This document shows, one piece after another, positions 8,623 to 20,175 of a stretch of 64,000 nt of DNA (position 1 is the stretch's first letter; each line of letters begins with the position of its first letter). A program made the position numbers and the translations under genes. The notes beneath the pieces are model-generated. The model saw only the letters and a list, made by a program, of their open reading frames with translations. It made no database searches and was not told where the DNA came from. Origin of the DNA: Gammaproteobacteria bacterium (lineage in GTDB: Bacteria > Pseudomonadota > Gammaproteobacteria > Steroidobacterales > XN24); contig JAHEFR010000004.1 of the NCBI GenBank assembly GCA_024640085.1, positions 40,855 through 104,854 on the forward strand. The letters are read 5' to 3'.

Positions 8623-9068
8623 GACTTGTAATTGTTGCCGTCGTGACGGCATTACTTTCCGCCTGCTCCCCGGGAGCCCCGCCGGCCAGCCCCTCGGTAT
8701 CGGACTCGTGGATCCGGGAGGCTCCGCCGGGCGCGGGGATGACAGCCGGCTACATGACTGTGGTGAACCCGACGGATCGGGAGATCGAGATCGTCGGCGT
8801 GCGGTCGGAGGACTTTGGGTCGATCGAACTCCACATCACCACCACCGAGGACGGCGTCGCGAAGATGCGCGCGCAGGATTCCGTGACGGTTCCCCCAGGT
8901 GGGATGGTCGTCTTCGAGCCCGGCGGCCGTCACCTGATGATGTTCGACCCGGTCCGTCCCCTGGGGGAAGGCGATACGGTAATGATGACGGTTGTCCTGG
9001 CAGACGGGTCGGAGATTACCGCGGAGTCGAAGATCGCCCGCGGCGCTCACACCCATCACGAGCATTAA
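8619..9068 (+). CDS. PCu(A)C copper chaperone, lipoprotein
   Basis: 149 residues. The N-terminal signal peptide ends in a lipobox (LLSAC, Cys16), so it is probably a lipoprotein facing the periplasm. The copper-binding signature of the PCu(A)C (DUF461) family is complete: His72, ten residues, Met83, twenty-one residues, His105-Leu-Met107. A histidine-rich tail (HTHHEH) may bind extra metal. These proteins supply Cu(I) to Sco or directly to CuA centres. It overlaps the sco stop by four bases. The psd gene follows at once, a neighbour with no obvious functional link. Confidence 0.93.
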   Translation: MRLVIVAVVTALLSACSPGAPPASPSVSDSWIREAPPGAGMTAGYMTVVNPTDREIEIVGVRSEDFGSIELHITTTEDGVAKMRAQDSVTVPPGGMVVFEPGGRHLMMFDPVRPLGEGDTVMMTVVLADGSEITAESKIARGAHTHHEH

Positions 9069-9069
9069 G

Positions 9070-9960
9070 TTGAGATCTTCGCCCATTGACAGGCTCTTTG
9101 TGTGGATGCAGTACCTGCTGCCCCAGCACACCATATCGAGAATCGTCCACCGGGCTACCCGAATCCGGGCGCACTGGTTCAAGAACGCCCTGATCCGCGG
9201 ATTCATCCGCGCTTTCCGTGTGGACATGAGGGATGCGGCTGAATCCCGCCCCGAGGCGTTCGAGCATTTCAACGCGTTCTTTACCCGGGCCCTGGCGCCT
9301 GGGTGCCGACCACTGCCCAACACGCCGGACGAGATCGCCAGTCCGGTGGACGGCACCGTCAGCATGACCGGCACGATCACCGGAGAGACGCTGGTCCAGG
9401 CAAAGGACCGCTGGTACCGGATGGCCGACCTCCTGGGCGACGACAGGATGGCCGTCGAGTTCGACGGCGGAGCGTTCGCGACACTGTACCTGGCCCCCTA
9501 CGACTACCACCGGATCCACATGCCGCTGGATGGCCGGCTGACCCACATGCGGTACATCCCGGGGCGCCTGTTCAGCGTCAACGCGGCCACCGTCAGGAGC
9601 GTGCCCCGCCTGTTCGCCCGCAACGAGCGGGTCGTCTGTCGATTCGAAACGGCTGTCGGGGCGATGGTCATGGTGCTGGTCGGGGCGCTCAATGTGGGCA
9701 GTATCGAAACAGTATGGGCCGGCGAAGTTGCGCCGGGGCGGCCGCGCCGTGGTCGCGCCGAGACCTATCCGCAAGGTCAGGCGTTGCTGCGCGGCGAAGA
9801 AATGGGCCGGTTCAACATGGGATCCACGGTCATCGTCGCCTTCGCGCCCGGGCACGCCGGTCTGGACGGCGGGCTATTGCCCGGATCCCGGGTGCGCATG
9901 GGAACGGCGATGGGCCGGTTGGTCCCCGGACCGGTTCAATCCTCCAGCGAACCGACGTAA
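9070..9960 (+). CDS. psd: phosphatidylserine decarboxylase proenzyme
   Basis: About 296 residues from the TTG at 9070. It makes phosphatidylethanolamine at the inner membrane. The proenzyme self-cleaves at a conserved Gly-Ser to create the pyruvoyl cofactor; here the site is MGST in FNMGSTVIVAF (Gly251-Ser252), where many homologues have LGST. YHRIHMP and the FFTR and SPVDG segments also match Psd. The frame is open back to 8992, but that start would overlap the PCu(A)C gene by 77 bases and add residues unlike the family. TTG 9070 gives the usual N-terminus; GTG 9100 and ATG 9106 are alternatives. Its 3' end overlaps the convergent msrC-type gene by 25 bases. Confidence 0.93.
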   Translation: MRSSPIDRLFVWMQYLLPQHTISRIVHRATRIRAHWFKNALIRGFIRAFRVDMRDAAESRPEAFEHFNAFFTRALAPGCRPLPNTPDEIASPVDGTVSMTGTITGETLVQAKDRWYRMADLLGDDRMAVEFDGGAFATLYLAPYDYHRIHMPLDGRLTHMRYIPGRLFSVNAATVRSVPRLFARNERVVCRFETAVGAMVMVLVGALNVGSIETVWAGEVAPGRPRRGRAETYPQGQALLRGEEMGRFNMGSTVIVAFAPGHAGLDGGLLPGSRVRMGTAMGRLVPGPVQSSSEPT

Positions 9961-10427
9961 CGGCCAGCAAGGCACTCCAGCCCGCTGGCATCGTCCGCGT
10001 CAAATCGCGCCCTGTGGGGACTGTCCAGGTCGAGGACGCCGAGCAGAACACCGTCTGACCGGATCAGCGGGATCACGATCTCGGATCGGGATGCGGCGTC
10101 GCAAGGGATATGGCCCGGAAAATCATCCACGTCGTCGACGACAATCGTCTTCCGCCCGGCGGCAGCGGACCCGCACACCCCCCGTCCCATCGCGATCCGG
10201 ACGCAGGCCGGGCGCCCCTGGAACGGCCCCACCACGAGCTCTCCTTCCTTGAGAAAATAGAACCCGGCCCAGTTGAGACCGGGCAACTGGTGAAAAATGA
10301 GCGCGGCGAGGTTGGCGGCGTTCGCCACCGGGTCGGACTCTCCCGCAAGCAAGGCGCCCGCCTGGGCATCGAGCGCCCGGTAGGCTGCCTGCTTGTCAGC
10401 AAAATCCGTCTCGTCCATCCGGAACAT
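9936..10427 (-). CDS. msrC: free methionine-(R)-sulfoxide reductase (GAF domain)
   Basis: 163 residues, a single GAF domain of the fRMsr family, which reduces free L-methionine-(R)-sulfoxide to methionine in the cytosol. The three family cysteines are at 75 (ACVRI), 85 (GVCG) and 109 (HIPCD). Their 10- and 24-residue spacing equals that of the E. coli enzyme as I recall it (84, 94, 118). The VDDVDDFPGHI and SRSEIVIPL blocks also match. The gene is convergent with psd and lies about twenty bases downstream of epmA on the same strand. Confidence 0.94.
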   Translation of the reverse strand: MFRMDETDFADKQAAYRALDAQAGALLAGESDPVANAANLAALIFHQLPGLNWAGFYFLKEGELVVGPFQGRPACVRIAMGRGVCGSAAAGRKTIVVDDVDDFPGHIPCDAASRSEIVIPLIRSDGVLLGVLDLDSPHRARFDADDASGLECLAGRYVGSLED

Positions 10428-10447
10428 GATCGCCCTCCCCAGCCGGC

Positions 10448-11422
10448 CTAGGCCCTTGAAATGTCAAAAGCCATGACCTCGCCGATGCTGGCCGCGCCTG
10501 CGAGAAACATCAACAGCCTGTCGACGCCCACTGCCACCCCGCAACAATCAGGGAGTCCGGCCCGGAGCGCGTCTACCAGCCGCCAGTCCATGGGCGGCAA
10601 CTCAAGACCTGCCTCGGCTCGCTGCGCCAGCTCTTGCTCGAACCTGGCCTGCTGTTCTCCGGCATCCGCCAGCTCGTGGAAGCCGTTCGCCAGCTCCATC
10701 CCGCCCAGGAACAGTTCGAAGCGCTCGGCTACGGTCGGCTGCCCGGACCGCAACCTGGCCAGGGCCGCATGCCAGGGCGGGAAATCGTAGACGAAAACCG
10801 GTCGCGCGGGGTCCAGGGACGGCTCGATCACCGTGGACAACGCCAGATCCAGTAGCGCCTCCCGGCCATGCTCCCCGCCCTCGGGCAACGCGACGCCCCT
10901 GGATCTCAGGAGCGAGGAAATTGCCTCGGCGTCCGTCTCGAACGGGTCGAGTCGCACGGTCCGCAGGAACAGATCCCGGTAGGTCAGGCGCTGCGCCGGG
11001 CCAAAATCGCGACGGCCGGCACAGAGCGCCCGGAGCATCGTTTCCACATCATCCATCATCCCGTCCAGATCCAGACCGAGGCGGTACCACTCGAGCATCG
11101 TGAACTCGGGGTTGTGACGAGATCCGGCCTCGCCGTCGCGGAAAACGTGGCACAGCTGGTAGATGTCTCCGGAGCCGGCGGCGAGCAGCCGCTTCATGGG
11201 GAACTCCGGGGAGGTATGCAACCACCAGGACTGCCCGGCCGAGGGAACGGCAAAACTATGGATGCCGCGGTCAGTCGCCGCCGCTGCCGAGAGCATTGGG
11301 GTATCGACTTCCAGGACACCTGCCTGGAAGAACCATTCCCTCAGATCGCGGACGACATCAGCTCTCAGGCAGAGCGTCGCCAGATCCGCGCCTGGCGCCC
11401 AGTTGGGCGGTTGCCCCGTCAT
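10448..11422 (-). CDS. epmA: EF-P--(R)-beta-lysine ligase
   Basis: About 324 residues. It is a class II lysyl-tRNA-synthetase-like enzyme without an anticodon-binding domain that attaches (R)-beta-lysine to Lys34 of EF-P. Synthetase motifs are visible: the LEVDTPMLS segment (motif 1), FPMKRLLAAGSGDIYQLCHVFRD region (motif 2) and GVAVGVDRLLMFL (motif 3). The frame is open to 11476, but that extension overlaps efp. ATG 11422 gives the family N-terminus and follows AGGAG embedded in the efp stop region, so epmA is probably coupled to efp. EpmB and EF-P are adjacent, making the modification system complete here except for the hydroxylase EpmC. Confidence 0.95.
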   Translation of the reverse strand: MTGQPPNWAPGADLATLCLRADVVRDLREWFFQAGVLEVDTPMLSAAAATDRGIHSFAVPSAGQSWWLHTSPEFPMKRLLAAGSGDIYQLCHVFRDGEAGSRHNPEFTMLEWYRLGLDLDGMMDDVETMLRALCAGRRDFGPAQRLTYRDLFLRTVRLDPFETDAEAISSLLRSRGVALPEGGEHGREALLDLALSTVIEPSLDPARPVFVYDFPPWHAALARLRSGQPTVAERFELFLGGMELANGFHELADAGEQQARFEQELAQRAEAGLELPPMDWRLVDALRAGLPDCCGVAVGVDRLLMFLAGAASIGEVMAFDISRA

Positions 11423-11432
11423 CGGGCGCGAG

Positions 11433-12002
11433 TCACTCCTTGACCCGCGACACGTATGCGCCCGAGCGGGTGTCAACCCGGATCACCTCGCCCTCCTCCA
11501 CAAACAGCGGCACCTTGACCACGGCATCGGTCTCCAGGGTGGCGGGCTTCACGCCGCCCTGTGCCGTGTCCCCACGGACGCCGGGATCGGTCTGGACGAT
11601 CCTCAGATCCACGAAGTTGGGCGGCGTCACTGTCAACGGCGCGTTATTCCAGAGTGTGATCTGGCAATGGTCCTGCTCCTTGAGCCAGGGCAGCGCGTCC
11701 GCGACAGCGGTCTTGTCGGCGGCATACTGCTCGAATGTATCCGGCACCATGAAGTGCCAGAACTCCCCGTCCGTGTAGAGATACTGCATCTCGGTGTCAA
11801 CGACGTCGGCCGCCTCCAGCGAATCGCCCGACTTGTAAGTCTTGTCGACGACCCGGCCTGTCTTGAGGTTGCGGATGCGGACGCGGTTGAACGCCTGGCC
11901 CTTACCGGGCTTGACGAACTCGTTCTCGACAATGACGCACGGGTCTCCGTCGATGAGAATCTTCAGGCCTGAGCGGAACTCGTTGGTACTATAAGTCGCC
12001 AT
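11433..12002 (-). CDS. efp: translation elongation factor P
   Basis: 189 residues. EF-P rescues ribosomes stalled at polyproline stretches. The start MATYSTNEF at 12002 is the family N-terminus; the frame is open further but the extra residues do not fit. The modification site lies in KPGKGQAF, with the modified lysine at position 34, consistent with EpmA/EpmB-type beta-lysylation by the adjacent genes rather than rhamnosylation, which needs an arginine there. Three beta-barrel domains are expected from length. epmB diverges upstream, with 53 bases between the start codons chosen here. Confidence 0.97.
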   Translation of the reverse strand: MATYSTNEFRSGLKILIDGDPCVIVENEFVKPGKGQAFNRVRIRNLKTGRVVDKTYKSGDSLEAADVVDTEMQYLYTDGEFWHFMVPDTFEQYAADKTAVADALPWLKEQDHCQITLWNNAPLTVTPPNFVDLRIVQTDPGVRGDTAQGGVKPATLETDAVVKVPLFVEEGEVIRVDTRSGAYVSRVKE

Positions 12003-12055
12003 ACTGCCACCGGGACACGGATTGAGACATGCAGGTCGCCCTGGGTAAAGGAGCA

Positions 12056-12085
12056 ATGATAACCCGCCGCGAGACGACGAGTCAG
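12056..12085 (-). promoter_or_regulatory. candidate efp promoter overlapping the epmB start
   Basis: On the minus strand CTGACT (12080-12085), an 18-base spacer, and TATCAT (12056-12061) resemble a sigma70 promoter reading toward efp. The -10 box covers the proposed epmB start codon, so transcription of the two divergent genes could interfere. The -35 match is only moderate. Confidence 0.35.
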
Positions 12086-13111
12086 CCGGCGTGGCGGCAT
12101 GAACTGGCTCGGGCCATCAGCGATCCCGACACCTTGCTGGAGGCTCTCGGGCTGGATCGGAGTTTGCTGCCCGGCGCCCGCGATGCGGCCCGCCGGTTCC
12201 GGCTCCGGGTGCCGCTCGGGTATGTCGCCAGGATGGTCCCTCGAGACCCTCACGATCCCTTGCTCCGCCAGGTCCTGCCGTTGGGCGACGAACTGGCCCA
12301 GGTCGAAGGTTACGTCGACGATCCCGTCGGCGACCGGAGCGCGGAGATCACGCCCGGTCTTCTGCAGAAATACGCCGGCCGGGCGCTGCTGATCACCAGC
12401 GGTGCCTGCGCCGTCAATTGCCGCTACTGCTTCCGCAGGGAATTCCCCTATGCCCGGCACTCGGCGACGCGCGGCAAATGGGTCGCGGTTGTCGAAGCCA
12501 TCGCCAACGATCCGTCCATCGACGAGGTCATCCTCAGCGGGGGCGACCCGTTGATGCTCAGCGACGAGCGGCTCCGGGAGTTGACTGATGCCTTGGCGCA
12601 CGTGCCTCACCTCGCCCGCCTGCGGGTACACACCCGGATGCCGGTGGTCTTGCCCGAGCGCGTGGACGACGGTCTCGAGCGTTGGCTCTCGTCCTTGCCC
12701 TGGCCTATAGCGGTGGTAGTCCACGCCAATCACGCTCGCGAGATCGATCATGCGGTATCAGAGGGGTTCCGGCGCATGCGGGAGGCGGGAGCCGTTTTGC
12801 TCAACCAGTCGGTTCTGCTCAAAGGTGTCAACGATGGAGTCGGTCCGCTGGCCGAACTCAGCGATGCGCTGTTCGCCGCGGGCGTTCTGCCTTACTACCT
12901 CCACATGCTCGATCCGGTCAGCGGCGCGGCTCACTTCGGGGTCGGAGAACCGCGCGGCCGGCGCATCATGGCGGCACTCCGGGACTGTCTGCCAGGCTAT
13001 CTGGTCCCGCGTCTGGTCCGGGAGACCGTGGGGGCCGGGTCCAAACATCCCGTCGACCTGACTCCGATGCTCGATGACTCCGAGGCTGTCAGCCCGCCCC
13101 TGCCGATGTAA
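12056..13111 (+). CDS. epmB: EF-P beta-lysylation protein, lysine 2,3-aminomutase-like
   Basis: About 351 residues. It is a radical-SAM enzyme that converts (S)-alpha-lysine to (R)-beta-lysine for EpmA to load onto EF-P. The iron-sulfur CxxxCxxC is CAVNCRYC (Cys118, Cys122, Cys125); the following FRREFPY and the SGGDPLM glycine motif are typical of KamA/EpmB. ATG 12056 gives a family-like N-terminus (MITRRE, then [16 protein letters not shown]) but its AAGGAG is only two bases away. ATG 12029 is an in-frame alternative with a weaker site. The 3' end overlaps the frame of the next gene if that gene uses its first ATG. Confidence 0.93.
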   Translation: MITRRETTSQPAWRHELARAISDPDTLLEALGLDRSLLPGARDAARRFRLRVPLGYVARMVPRDPHDPLLRQVLPLGDELAQVEGYVDDPVGDRSAEITPGLLQKYAGRALLITSGACAVNCRYCFRREFPYARHSATRGKWVAVVEAIANDPSIDEVILSGGDPLMLSDERLRELTDALAHVPHLARLRVHTRMPVVLPERVDDGLERWLSSLPWPIAVVVHANHAREIDHAVSEGFRRMREAGAVLLNQSVLLKGVNDGVGPLAELSDALFAAGVLPYYLHMLDPVSGAAHFGVGEPRGRRIMAALRDCLPGYLVPRLVRETVGAGSKHPVDLTPMLDDSEAVSPPLPM

Positions 13112-15287
13112 AATCCCGGAGATAACGAGAACGGAGACCCAGATTATCGACGCCGCCCCCAATATCGACCCGAGGATAGCCGACGCCTCCGAGCCCCCTG
13201 GCCTGCGCCTCGATGCGGACAAGGTTCGGGTCCTGATCGTCACAGATCGGCAGGACAGTGCCGAGACCATCAACAGCATCCTCCGTAACGGTGGCATCGC
13301 CCTGCATTACCGGAGGATCGGCGCCGCCGCCGAGGTCGACGAATCGATCTCCCAGGAGTACGACCTGGCGGTAGTGTTCGCCGACGAGGATCCGGACCTG
13401 TTGGGCACCGTGATCCGCGCCAGAGATCAGCACAACAGGAGCCTTCCGGTCATCAGTTGTCGGGCGTCAGTCGACCCGGAGAAGTTGAGCGCCGACATGA
13501 TCGCCGGAGCTGCCGACCTGGTATCGCTGAACCAGCGACAGAGACTCTTCCGGGTCTTCCAGAGAGAGCTTCGATCGGCCCGGCTCGAACGCGCGTTGCG
13601 CGAAGCCGTCGGCACCGCAGCCTCCTACCGGGAGCAGCTGAAGACCTTTATGGCAGGCTCGGCAGAGGCTATCGCCCATGTACAGGAAGGCGTCGTACTG
13701 GACGCCAATCCAGCCTGGAATCAGATATTCGGGCGCGAGGACGCCACCGCCCTGCTGGGAACGCCGATCATGGACCTGTTCGCCATGGAGTCCCATGCCT
13801 CGTTGAAAGGCGCCCTCGTGGCCTGTATGCAGGGTCGCTGGCCGGGAGACGCTCTGAGATGCACCGGCGTGGACGGAACCGGGCGCGAACTCTCCCTGGA
13901 GTTGACTCTGGAGCCTTCGCAGTTCGAGGGTGAGCCCTGCATCCGCATTAGCATCCAGCCGACCGTGGCGGACGACAACCGCCTGATGCAGGAGCTGCGT
14001 GAGGCGGTCAACCGGGATCCGGCTACCGGCCTGTTTACCCGACGATACCTCGTCGACCGCCTGAAGGAGGCCGTGGAAGAACCGCTCAAGGGCGGCTTGC
14101 GCGGCCTGGCGGTGATACGCCCGGACGCCTTCGGCAGAGTGGTGGAGTCGGTCGGTAGCATGGCCAGCGAACAGGTGATCCAGGGCATCGCCGAAATCCT
14201 CAAGGATCACGTCCATCCAAAAGACGTATATGGACGGTTCGGAGGCACGCTGTTTGCCGTCCTCCTGCCTCGCGGCAACGTGAGGGACCTGCGCGCCTGG
14301 GCCGAGAGTCTGTGCCGCAAGGTCAGCGCCAAGCTGTTCGAGATCGGAGACAAATCCGTTTCCGTCAGTTGCTCGGTGGGTATCTCCACCGCTGAGGAGC
14401 CCGTCGGCTCGCTGGATGAAGTCATCTCTCAGGCCCTGGAGGCCTGCGCGGAGGGCCGCGCGGGCGGCGGCGACTGCGTGCGCATGAGTGCCGCCGACAA
14501 GGCGATCACCGAGATCGAGGAGAGCGACCGTCTCTGGGTGCCGAGGATCCGGCAAGCGCTGGTGGATCAGCGATTCCGGCTTGCACCGCAACCCATAGGC
14601 GGCCTCGCGGCATCGGCAGACGGCTTCTACGACGTCCTTGTCAGGATGCTCGACGAACAGGGCGAAGACATCCTGCCGGGGCAGTTCATGCCGGCGGCGG
14701 AGAGGAATCATCTGATCAAGAATATCGATCGCTGGGTGATTGCCTCGACCATTACCCTGTGCGCAGAGAAGCCGGTGACCAGGGCTTTCGTGCGTCTCTC
14801 CCAGCCCAGCGTGGAGGACGAGAACCTGGTTCGCTGGCTCCTCGAACAGGTGGAGGCTGCGCGTGTCGGACCCGAACGGCTGGTGTTCCAGGTCCCGGAG
14901 ATCGCCGCCGAGAAGCACCTCAAGGCGACCCGGGATCTCGCCGAGGAGTTGAGATCCCTCGGGTTCGGCTTTGCCATCGAGCATTTCGGAGTCGGAAACC
15001 GCCCGATGCAGGTCCTCAATCATGTGCCGATGGAGTTTCTCAAGATCGACGGGTCTCTGATGCAGGGCATCGCCAGGGAACCGCACCTCCAGACAAAGGT
15101 CGCCGATCTGGTGGCAGGGGCCCGCGAAAAGGGGATCCTGACGGTCGCCGAGCGCGTCGAGGACGCCAACACCCTGGCAGTACTGTGGCAGATCGGCGTC
15201 GAGTACATACAGGGCTATCAGGTACAGGAGCCCGAGATCGTCCTCGCTGAGGATCCTCCGCGGGGTCTAGCCCCCAACGCCGACTAG
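13074..15287 (+). CDS. FimX-like degenerate GGDEF/EAL c-di-GMP effector (REC-like, PAS)
   Basis: 737 residues from the ATG at 13074. Domains: receiver-like (about 50-165), PAS (about 185-295), GGDEF-like (310-470) and EAL-like (490-730). The GGDEF signature is replaced by GGTLF (390-394), and the EAL motif by DVL in YDVLVRM, with other catalytic acidic positions altered (for example QPIGG near 506). It therefore probably neither makes nor degrades c-di-GMP but binds it, like Pseudomonas FimX, which controls type IV pilus assembly and twitching. The receiver-like domain lacks a clear phospho-aspartate. The ATG overlaps epmB by 38 bases; the only start-like alternative with a good ribosome site is an ATT at 13143. 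The 3' end overlaps parC by four bases, convergently. Confidence 0.8.
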   Translation: MTPRLSARPCRCKIPEITRTETQIIDAAPNIDPRIADASEPPGLRLDADKVRVLIVTDRQDSAETINSILRNGGIALHYRRIGAAAEVDESISQEYDLAVVFADEDPDLLGTVIRARDQHNRSLPVISCRASVDPEKLSADMIAGAADLVSLNQRQRLFRVFQRELRSARLERALREAVGTAASYREQLKTFMAGSAEAIAHVQEGVVLDANPAWNQIFGREDATALLGTPIMDLFAMESHASLKGALVACMQGRWPGDALRCTGVDGTGRELSLELTLEPSQFEGEPCIRISIQPTVADDNRLMQELREAVNRDPATGLFTRRYLVDRLKEAVEEPLKGGLRGLAVIRPDAFGRVVESVGSMASEQVIQGIAEILKDHVHPKDVYGRFGGTLFAVLLPRGNVRDLRAWAESLCRKVSAKLFEIGDKSVSVSCSVGISTAEEPVGSLDEVISQALEACAEGRAGGGDCVRMSAADKAITEIEESDRLWVPRIRQALVDQRFRLAPQPIGGLAASADGFYDVLVRMLDEQGEDILPGQFMPAAERNHLIKNIDRWVIASTITLCAEKPVTRAFVRLSQPSVEDENLVRWLLEQVEAARVGPERLVFQVPEIAAEKHLKATRDLAEELRSLGFGFAIEHFGVGNRPMQVLNHVPMEFLKIDGSLMQGIAREPHLQTKVADLVAGAREKGILTVAERVEDANTLAVLWQIGVEYIQGYQVQEPEIVLAEDPPRGLAPNAD

Positions 15288-17542
15288 CCGGGGGCCTCGA
15301 CGCCGAGGGTATCGACCTTGCGCCATCCACGGGGCAGAAGCGCCCCGCGACGTCCCCGGATGCCGATGTATTTCTCCAGGTCCCGTGGTTTCAGGGTCAT
15401 GGTCCGCTGGCCGCAATGAACCAGGACCGCCGCCTGCGCCGACACCACCACGGCGGCCACCATCTTCTCCTCGCCCGCTTTGAGCTTCTTCGGCGGGATA
15501 CCGATGATCTTGTTGCCCTTGCCGCGGGCGAGTTCCGGGAGTTCCTCCAGGGGGAAGGCCAGCATCCGTCCTTCGGACGTGGCCGCGACCACCATCGCAT
15601 CGTCCCCCGAATCGGGCACCGGCGCGGGGATCAGCACCTCGGCTCCCTTGGGCACCTTCAGGACCGCCTTCCCCGCGCGGTTGCGTGAATAGAGATCTTC
15701 CAGCCGTGCGACGAACCCATAGCCGATGTTGGTGGCGAGCAGCACCTTGTCTTCCGGCCGGCCAGTCACGACTCCGGCGAACCCCGCGCCGTCCGGAGGA
15801 TTGACCCGTCCCGACAGGGGCTCCCCCTGGCCCCTGGCCGAAGGCAGGGTGTGGGTCATCACGGTGTAAGCCCGCCCGGTAGTGTCCATGAACACCGCAG
15901 GACGATTGCTACGCCCCGGGGCCGCGGCCAGGAACGAGTCTCCCGACTTGTAGCTCAATTGCTGCGGATCGATCTCGTGGCCCTTCGCCGCTCTGATCCA
16001 GCCGTGCCGCGACAGGACCACAGTCACCGGTTCGCTGGAGATCAGTGTGGACTCGTCCAGGGCCTGGGCCGCCCGTCGCTGAACGATAGCAGTCCGGCGA
16101 TCGTCGCCGAAGCGCTCCGCGTCCGTGTTGATCTCGTCGCGGACCAGCTTCCGCAGGCGGGCCTTGCTGCCCAGAATCCCGGAAAGTGACTTGCGCTTCT
16201 TGGCAAGCTCCTCCTGCTCGCCGCGAATCCTTATCTCCTCAAGACGCGCGAGGTGCCGAAGCTTGAGATCGAGGATGGCGTCGGCCTGTACCTCGGTCAG
16301 GCTGAAAGTCTTCATCAGCACCGGTCTTGGAGAGTCCTCGCTGCGGATGATCCTGATGACCTCGTCGATGTTCAGATACGCCACCAGGAGGCCATCGAGG
16401 ATGTGCAGGCGCTTCTCCACCTGTTCGAGCCGGAACTCCAGGCGGCGGATGACGGTGTCCAGCCGGAACCTGATCCAGTCCTTGAGCAGTCCCGCCAGGT
16501 CGTGGACCCGCGGCCGGCCGTCCAGACCGATGACATTCATGTTGACGCGCACCGTCCTCTCGAGGTCGGTGGTAGCGAAAAGGTGATTCATCAGCCCCTC
16601 GAGATCCACACGATTCGAGCGCGGCACGATCACCAGGCGGGTCGGGTTCTCATGATCCGACTCGTCGCGCAGGTCCTCGACCATGGGCAGTTTCTTGGCC
16701 CGCATCTGCGCGGCGATCTGCTCCAGTATCTTTCCTCCCGACACCTGGTGGGGCAGCTCCGTAACGACGACCTCTCCAGCCTCGGTCTCCCATCGAGCAC
16801 GCACCCGGAGCGTGCCGCCACCGGTCTCGTAGATCTGCCTGATATCCGCTGGCGGACTGACGATCTCCGCACCGCCGGGGAAGTCGGGCCCCTTGATGTG
16901 CTCGCAGAGATCGGCGGTCGTCGACTTGGGCGCCTCCAGCAACCTGATGCACGCGGCGGCGACCTCGCGGAGATTGTGGGGCGGAACATCGGTGGACATA
17001 CCCACCGCAATGCCGGACGCACCGTTCAGCAATACGTTGGGCAACCGCGACGGCAGGCGGATCGGCTCGTCAAGTGTGCCGTCGAAATTGGGCGACCAGT
17101 CCACCGTGCCCTGGCCCAGTTCCGAAAGCAGGACCGCCGCATAAGGGGTCAGTCGAGCTTCTGTATACCGCATGGCCGCGAACGACTTCGGGTCGTCCGC
17201 CGATCCCCAGTTACCCTGACCGTCGATCAGCGGATATCGATAGCTGAAGGACTGGGCCATCAGCACCATGGCCTCGTAGCAGGCGGAGTCGCCGTGGGGA
17301 TGGTACTTGCCGATGACGTCGCCCACGGTACGAGCCGATTTCTTGTGCTTGGAGGCAGCCGCCAGACCCAGTTCGCTCATGGCGAAGATGATCCGTCGCT
17401 GGACCGGTTTCAGGCCGTCGCCGACGTGGGGCAGGGCCCGGTCCAGGATCACGTACATGGAATAATCCAGGTACGCCTTCTCGGCGAAGGCCCTGAGCGG
17501 CTGTTGCTCTACGCCTTCGAGGTCGAGTTCGAGTGTTTCCAT
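15284..17542 (-). CDS. parC: DNA topoisomerase IV subunit A
   Basis: 752 residues. With ParE it decatenates daughter chromosomes. The catalytic Arg-Tyr pair is in [10 protein letters not shown] (Arg125-Tyr126). The quinolone-resistance region [12 protein letters not shown] keeps a serine (86) and a glutamate (90) at the positions equivalent to E. coli Ser80 and Glu84, so no classical resistance change is seen. Length and the C-terminal beta-pinwheel segment match ParC rather than GyrA. parE lies 31 bases upstream on the same strand, so the pair is one operon. It converges on the FimX-like gene with a 4-base overlap. Confidence 0.96.
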   Translation of the reverse strand: METLELDLEGVEQQPLRAFAEKAYLDYSMYVILDRALPHVGDGLKPVQRRIIFAMSELGLAAASKHKKSARTVGDVIGKYHPHGDSACYEAMVLMAQSFSYRYPLIDGQGNWGSADDPKSFAAMRYTEARLTPYAAVLLSELGQGTVDWSPNFDGTLDEPIRLPSRLPNVLLNGASGIAVGMSTDVPPHNLREVAAACIRLLEAPKSTTADLCEHIKGPDFPGGAEIVSPPADIRQIYETGGGTLRVRARWETEAGEVVVTELPHQVSGGKILEQIAAQMRAKKLPMVEDLRDESDHENPTRLVIVPRSNRVDLEGLMNHLFATTDLERTVRVNMNVIGLDGRPRVHDLAGLLKDWIRFRLDTVIRRLEFRLEQVEKRLHILDGLLVAYLNIDEVIRIIRSEDSPRPVLMKTFSLTEVQADAILDLKLRHLARLEEIRIRGEQEELAKKRKSLSGILGSKARLRKLVRDEINTDAERFGDDRRTAIVQRRAAQALDESTLISSEPVTVVLSRHGWIRAAKGHEIDPQQLSYKSGDSFLAAAPGRSNRPAVFMDTTGRAYTVMTHTLPSARGQGEPLSGRVNPPDGAGFAGVVTGRPEDKVLLATNIGYGFVARLEDLYSRNRAGKAVLKVPKGAEVLIPAPVPDSGDDAMVVAATSEGRMLAFPLEELPELARGKGNKIIGIPPKKLKAGEEKMVAAVVVSAQAAVLVHCGQRTMTLKPRDLEKYIGIRGRRGALLPRGWRKVDTLGVEAPG

Positions 17543-17573
17543 CGATGATCTCTCGTCGGGCCGGGGCCCGGAA

Positions 17574-19552
<1,979 letters not shown>

Positions 19553-19558
19553 TGCCCC

Positions 19559-20146
19559 TCAGGCCAGATCGGAGGCCAGCGAGTCCCGTACCGCGGGCGC
19601 GACCGGCGATACAGATTCCCTGAGGGCCGGATGGTCACTGCCAATCGAAAGGGCGGCGCCGCTCTTCAGGGCAGTAATCATCCCGTGTGTGAATTCGAAG
19701 CGCAGGAAATGGACCGAGGACGTCTTCTCCCCGGTCTCACGCTCCAGATCCTCGTCCGCGATGGCCATGACCTTGCCGAAGCCTTCGACCTGCATCCATA
19801 TCCGGTCCTCGACGCCGATCAGGCCGGCCAGGGCCTCGCGCCGCTGCTCGACGTCCGGGTATTCCAGCATCAGCGTGGCCTTGAGGTTGGTGCCATCGGG
19901 GATCAGTGCATTGTAGGCCTGAAGTTCTTCTTCTATGCCCTCGGGCTCAAAGATCCTTTCGACGCGAAGCATCTCCTGGACCTGGTACTGCATGGTGACG
20001 CGGTCCTCGAAATAGAGCGTCGCATGGGACCCCAGGGCCACCCGGCGATCGCGTTTGTGTTCCATGACCCGGCGTCGGAAATCAGTTCGGATGCGAGCGT
20101 ATTCCTCGAGGCCGTAGAGATCGTCCCGGGTGAGAACAGCAGGCAT
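19559..20146 (-). CDS. DUF3501 family protein
   Basis: 195 residues, a full-length member of the uncharacterised DUF3501 family (MPAVLTRDDLYGLEEY start, RIFEPEGIEEELQAYNALIPDG core). No cofactor motif, signal peptide or membrane segment is visible; it is probably a cytoplasmic protein. It is the last gene of a minus-strand set behind the rubrerythrin and the CCG-domain Fe-S protein, with 29 bases between it and the Fe-S gene. DUF3501 genes recur next to such Fe-S proteins and rubrerythrin in proteobacteria, as I recall. That suggests a shared role in peroxide or iron-related redox chemistry, which remains an inference from context. Confidence 0.88.
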   Translation of the reverse strand: MPAVLTRDDLYGLEEYARIRTDFRRRVMEHKRDRRVALGSHATLYFEDRVTMQYQVQEMLRVERIFEPEGIEEELQAYNALIPDGTNLKATLMLEYPDVEQRREALAGLIGVEDRIWMQVEGFGKVMAIADEDLERETGEKTSSVHFLRFEFTHGMITALKSGAALSIGSDHPALRESVSPVAPAVRDSLASDLA

Positions 20147-20175
20147 AGGTTCGATTCTCCTCTCGCGTTTCCGGT

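Noticed and set aside
13467..15086. A 539-codon minus-strand frame opposite the FimX-like gene
   Set aside because: The opposite strand encodes recognisable domains over the same span; the antisense product resembles nothing.
17000..17060. Possible quinolone-resistance variation in parC/parE
   Set aside because: ParC Ser86 and Glu90 (E. coli 80 and 84) are the sensitive-type residues; no known resistance change was seen.
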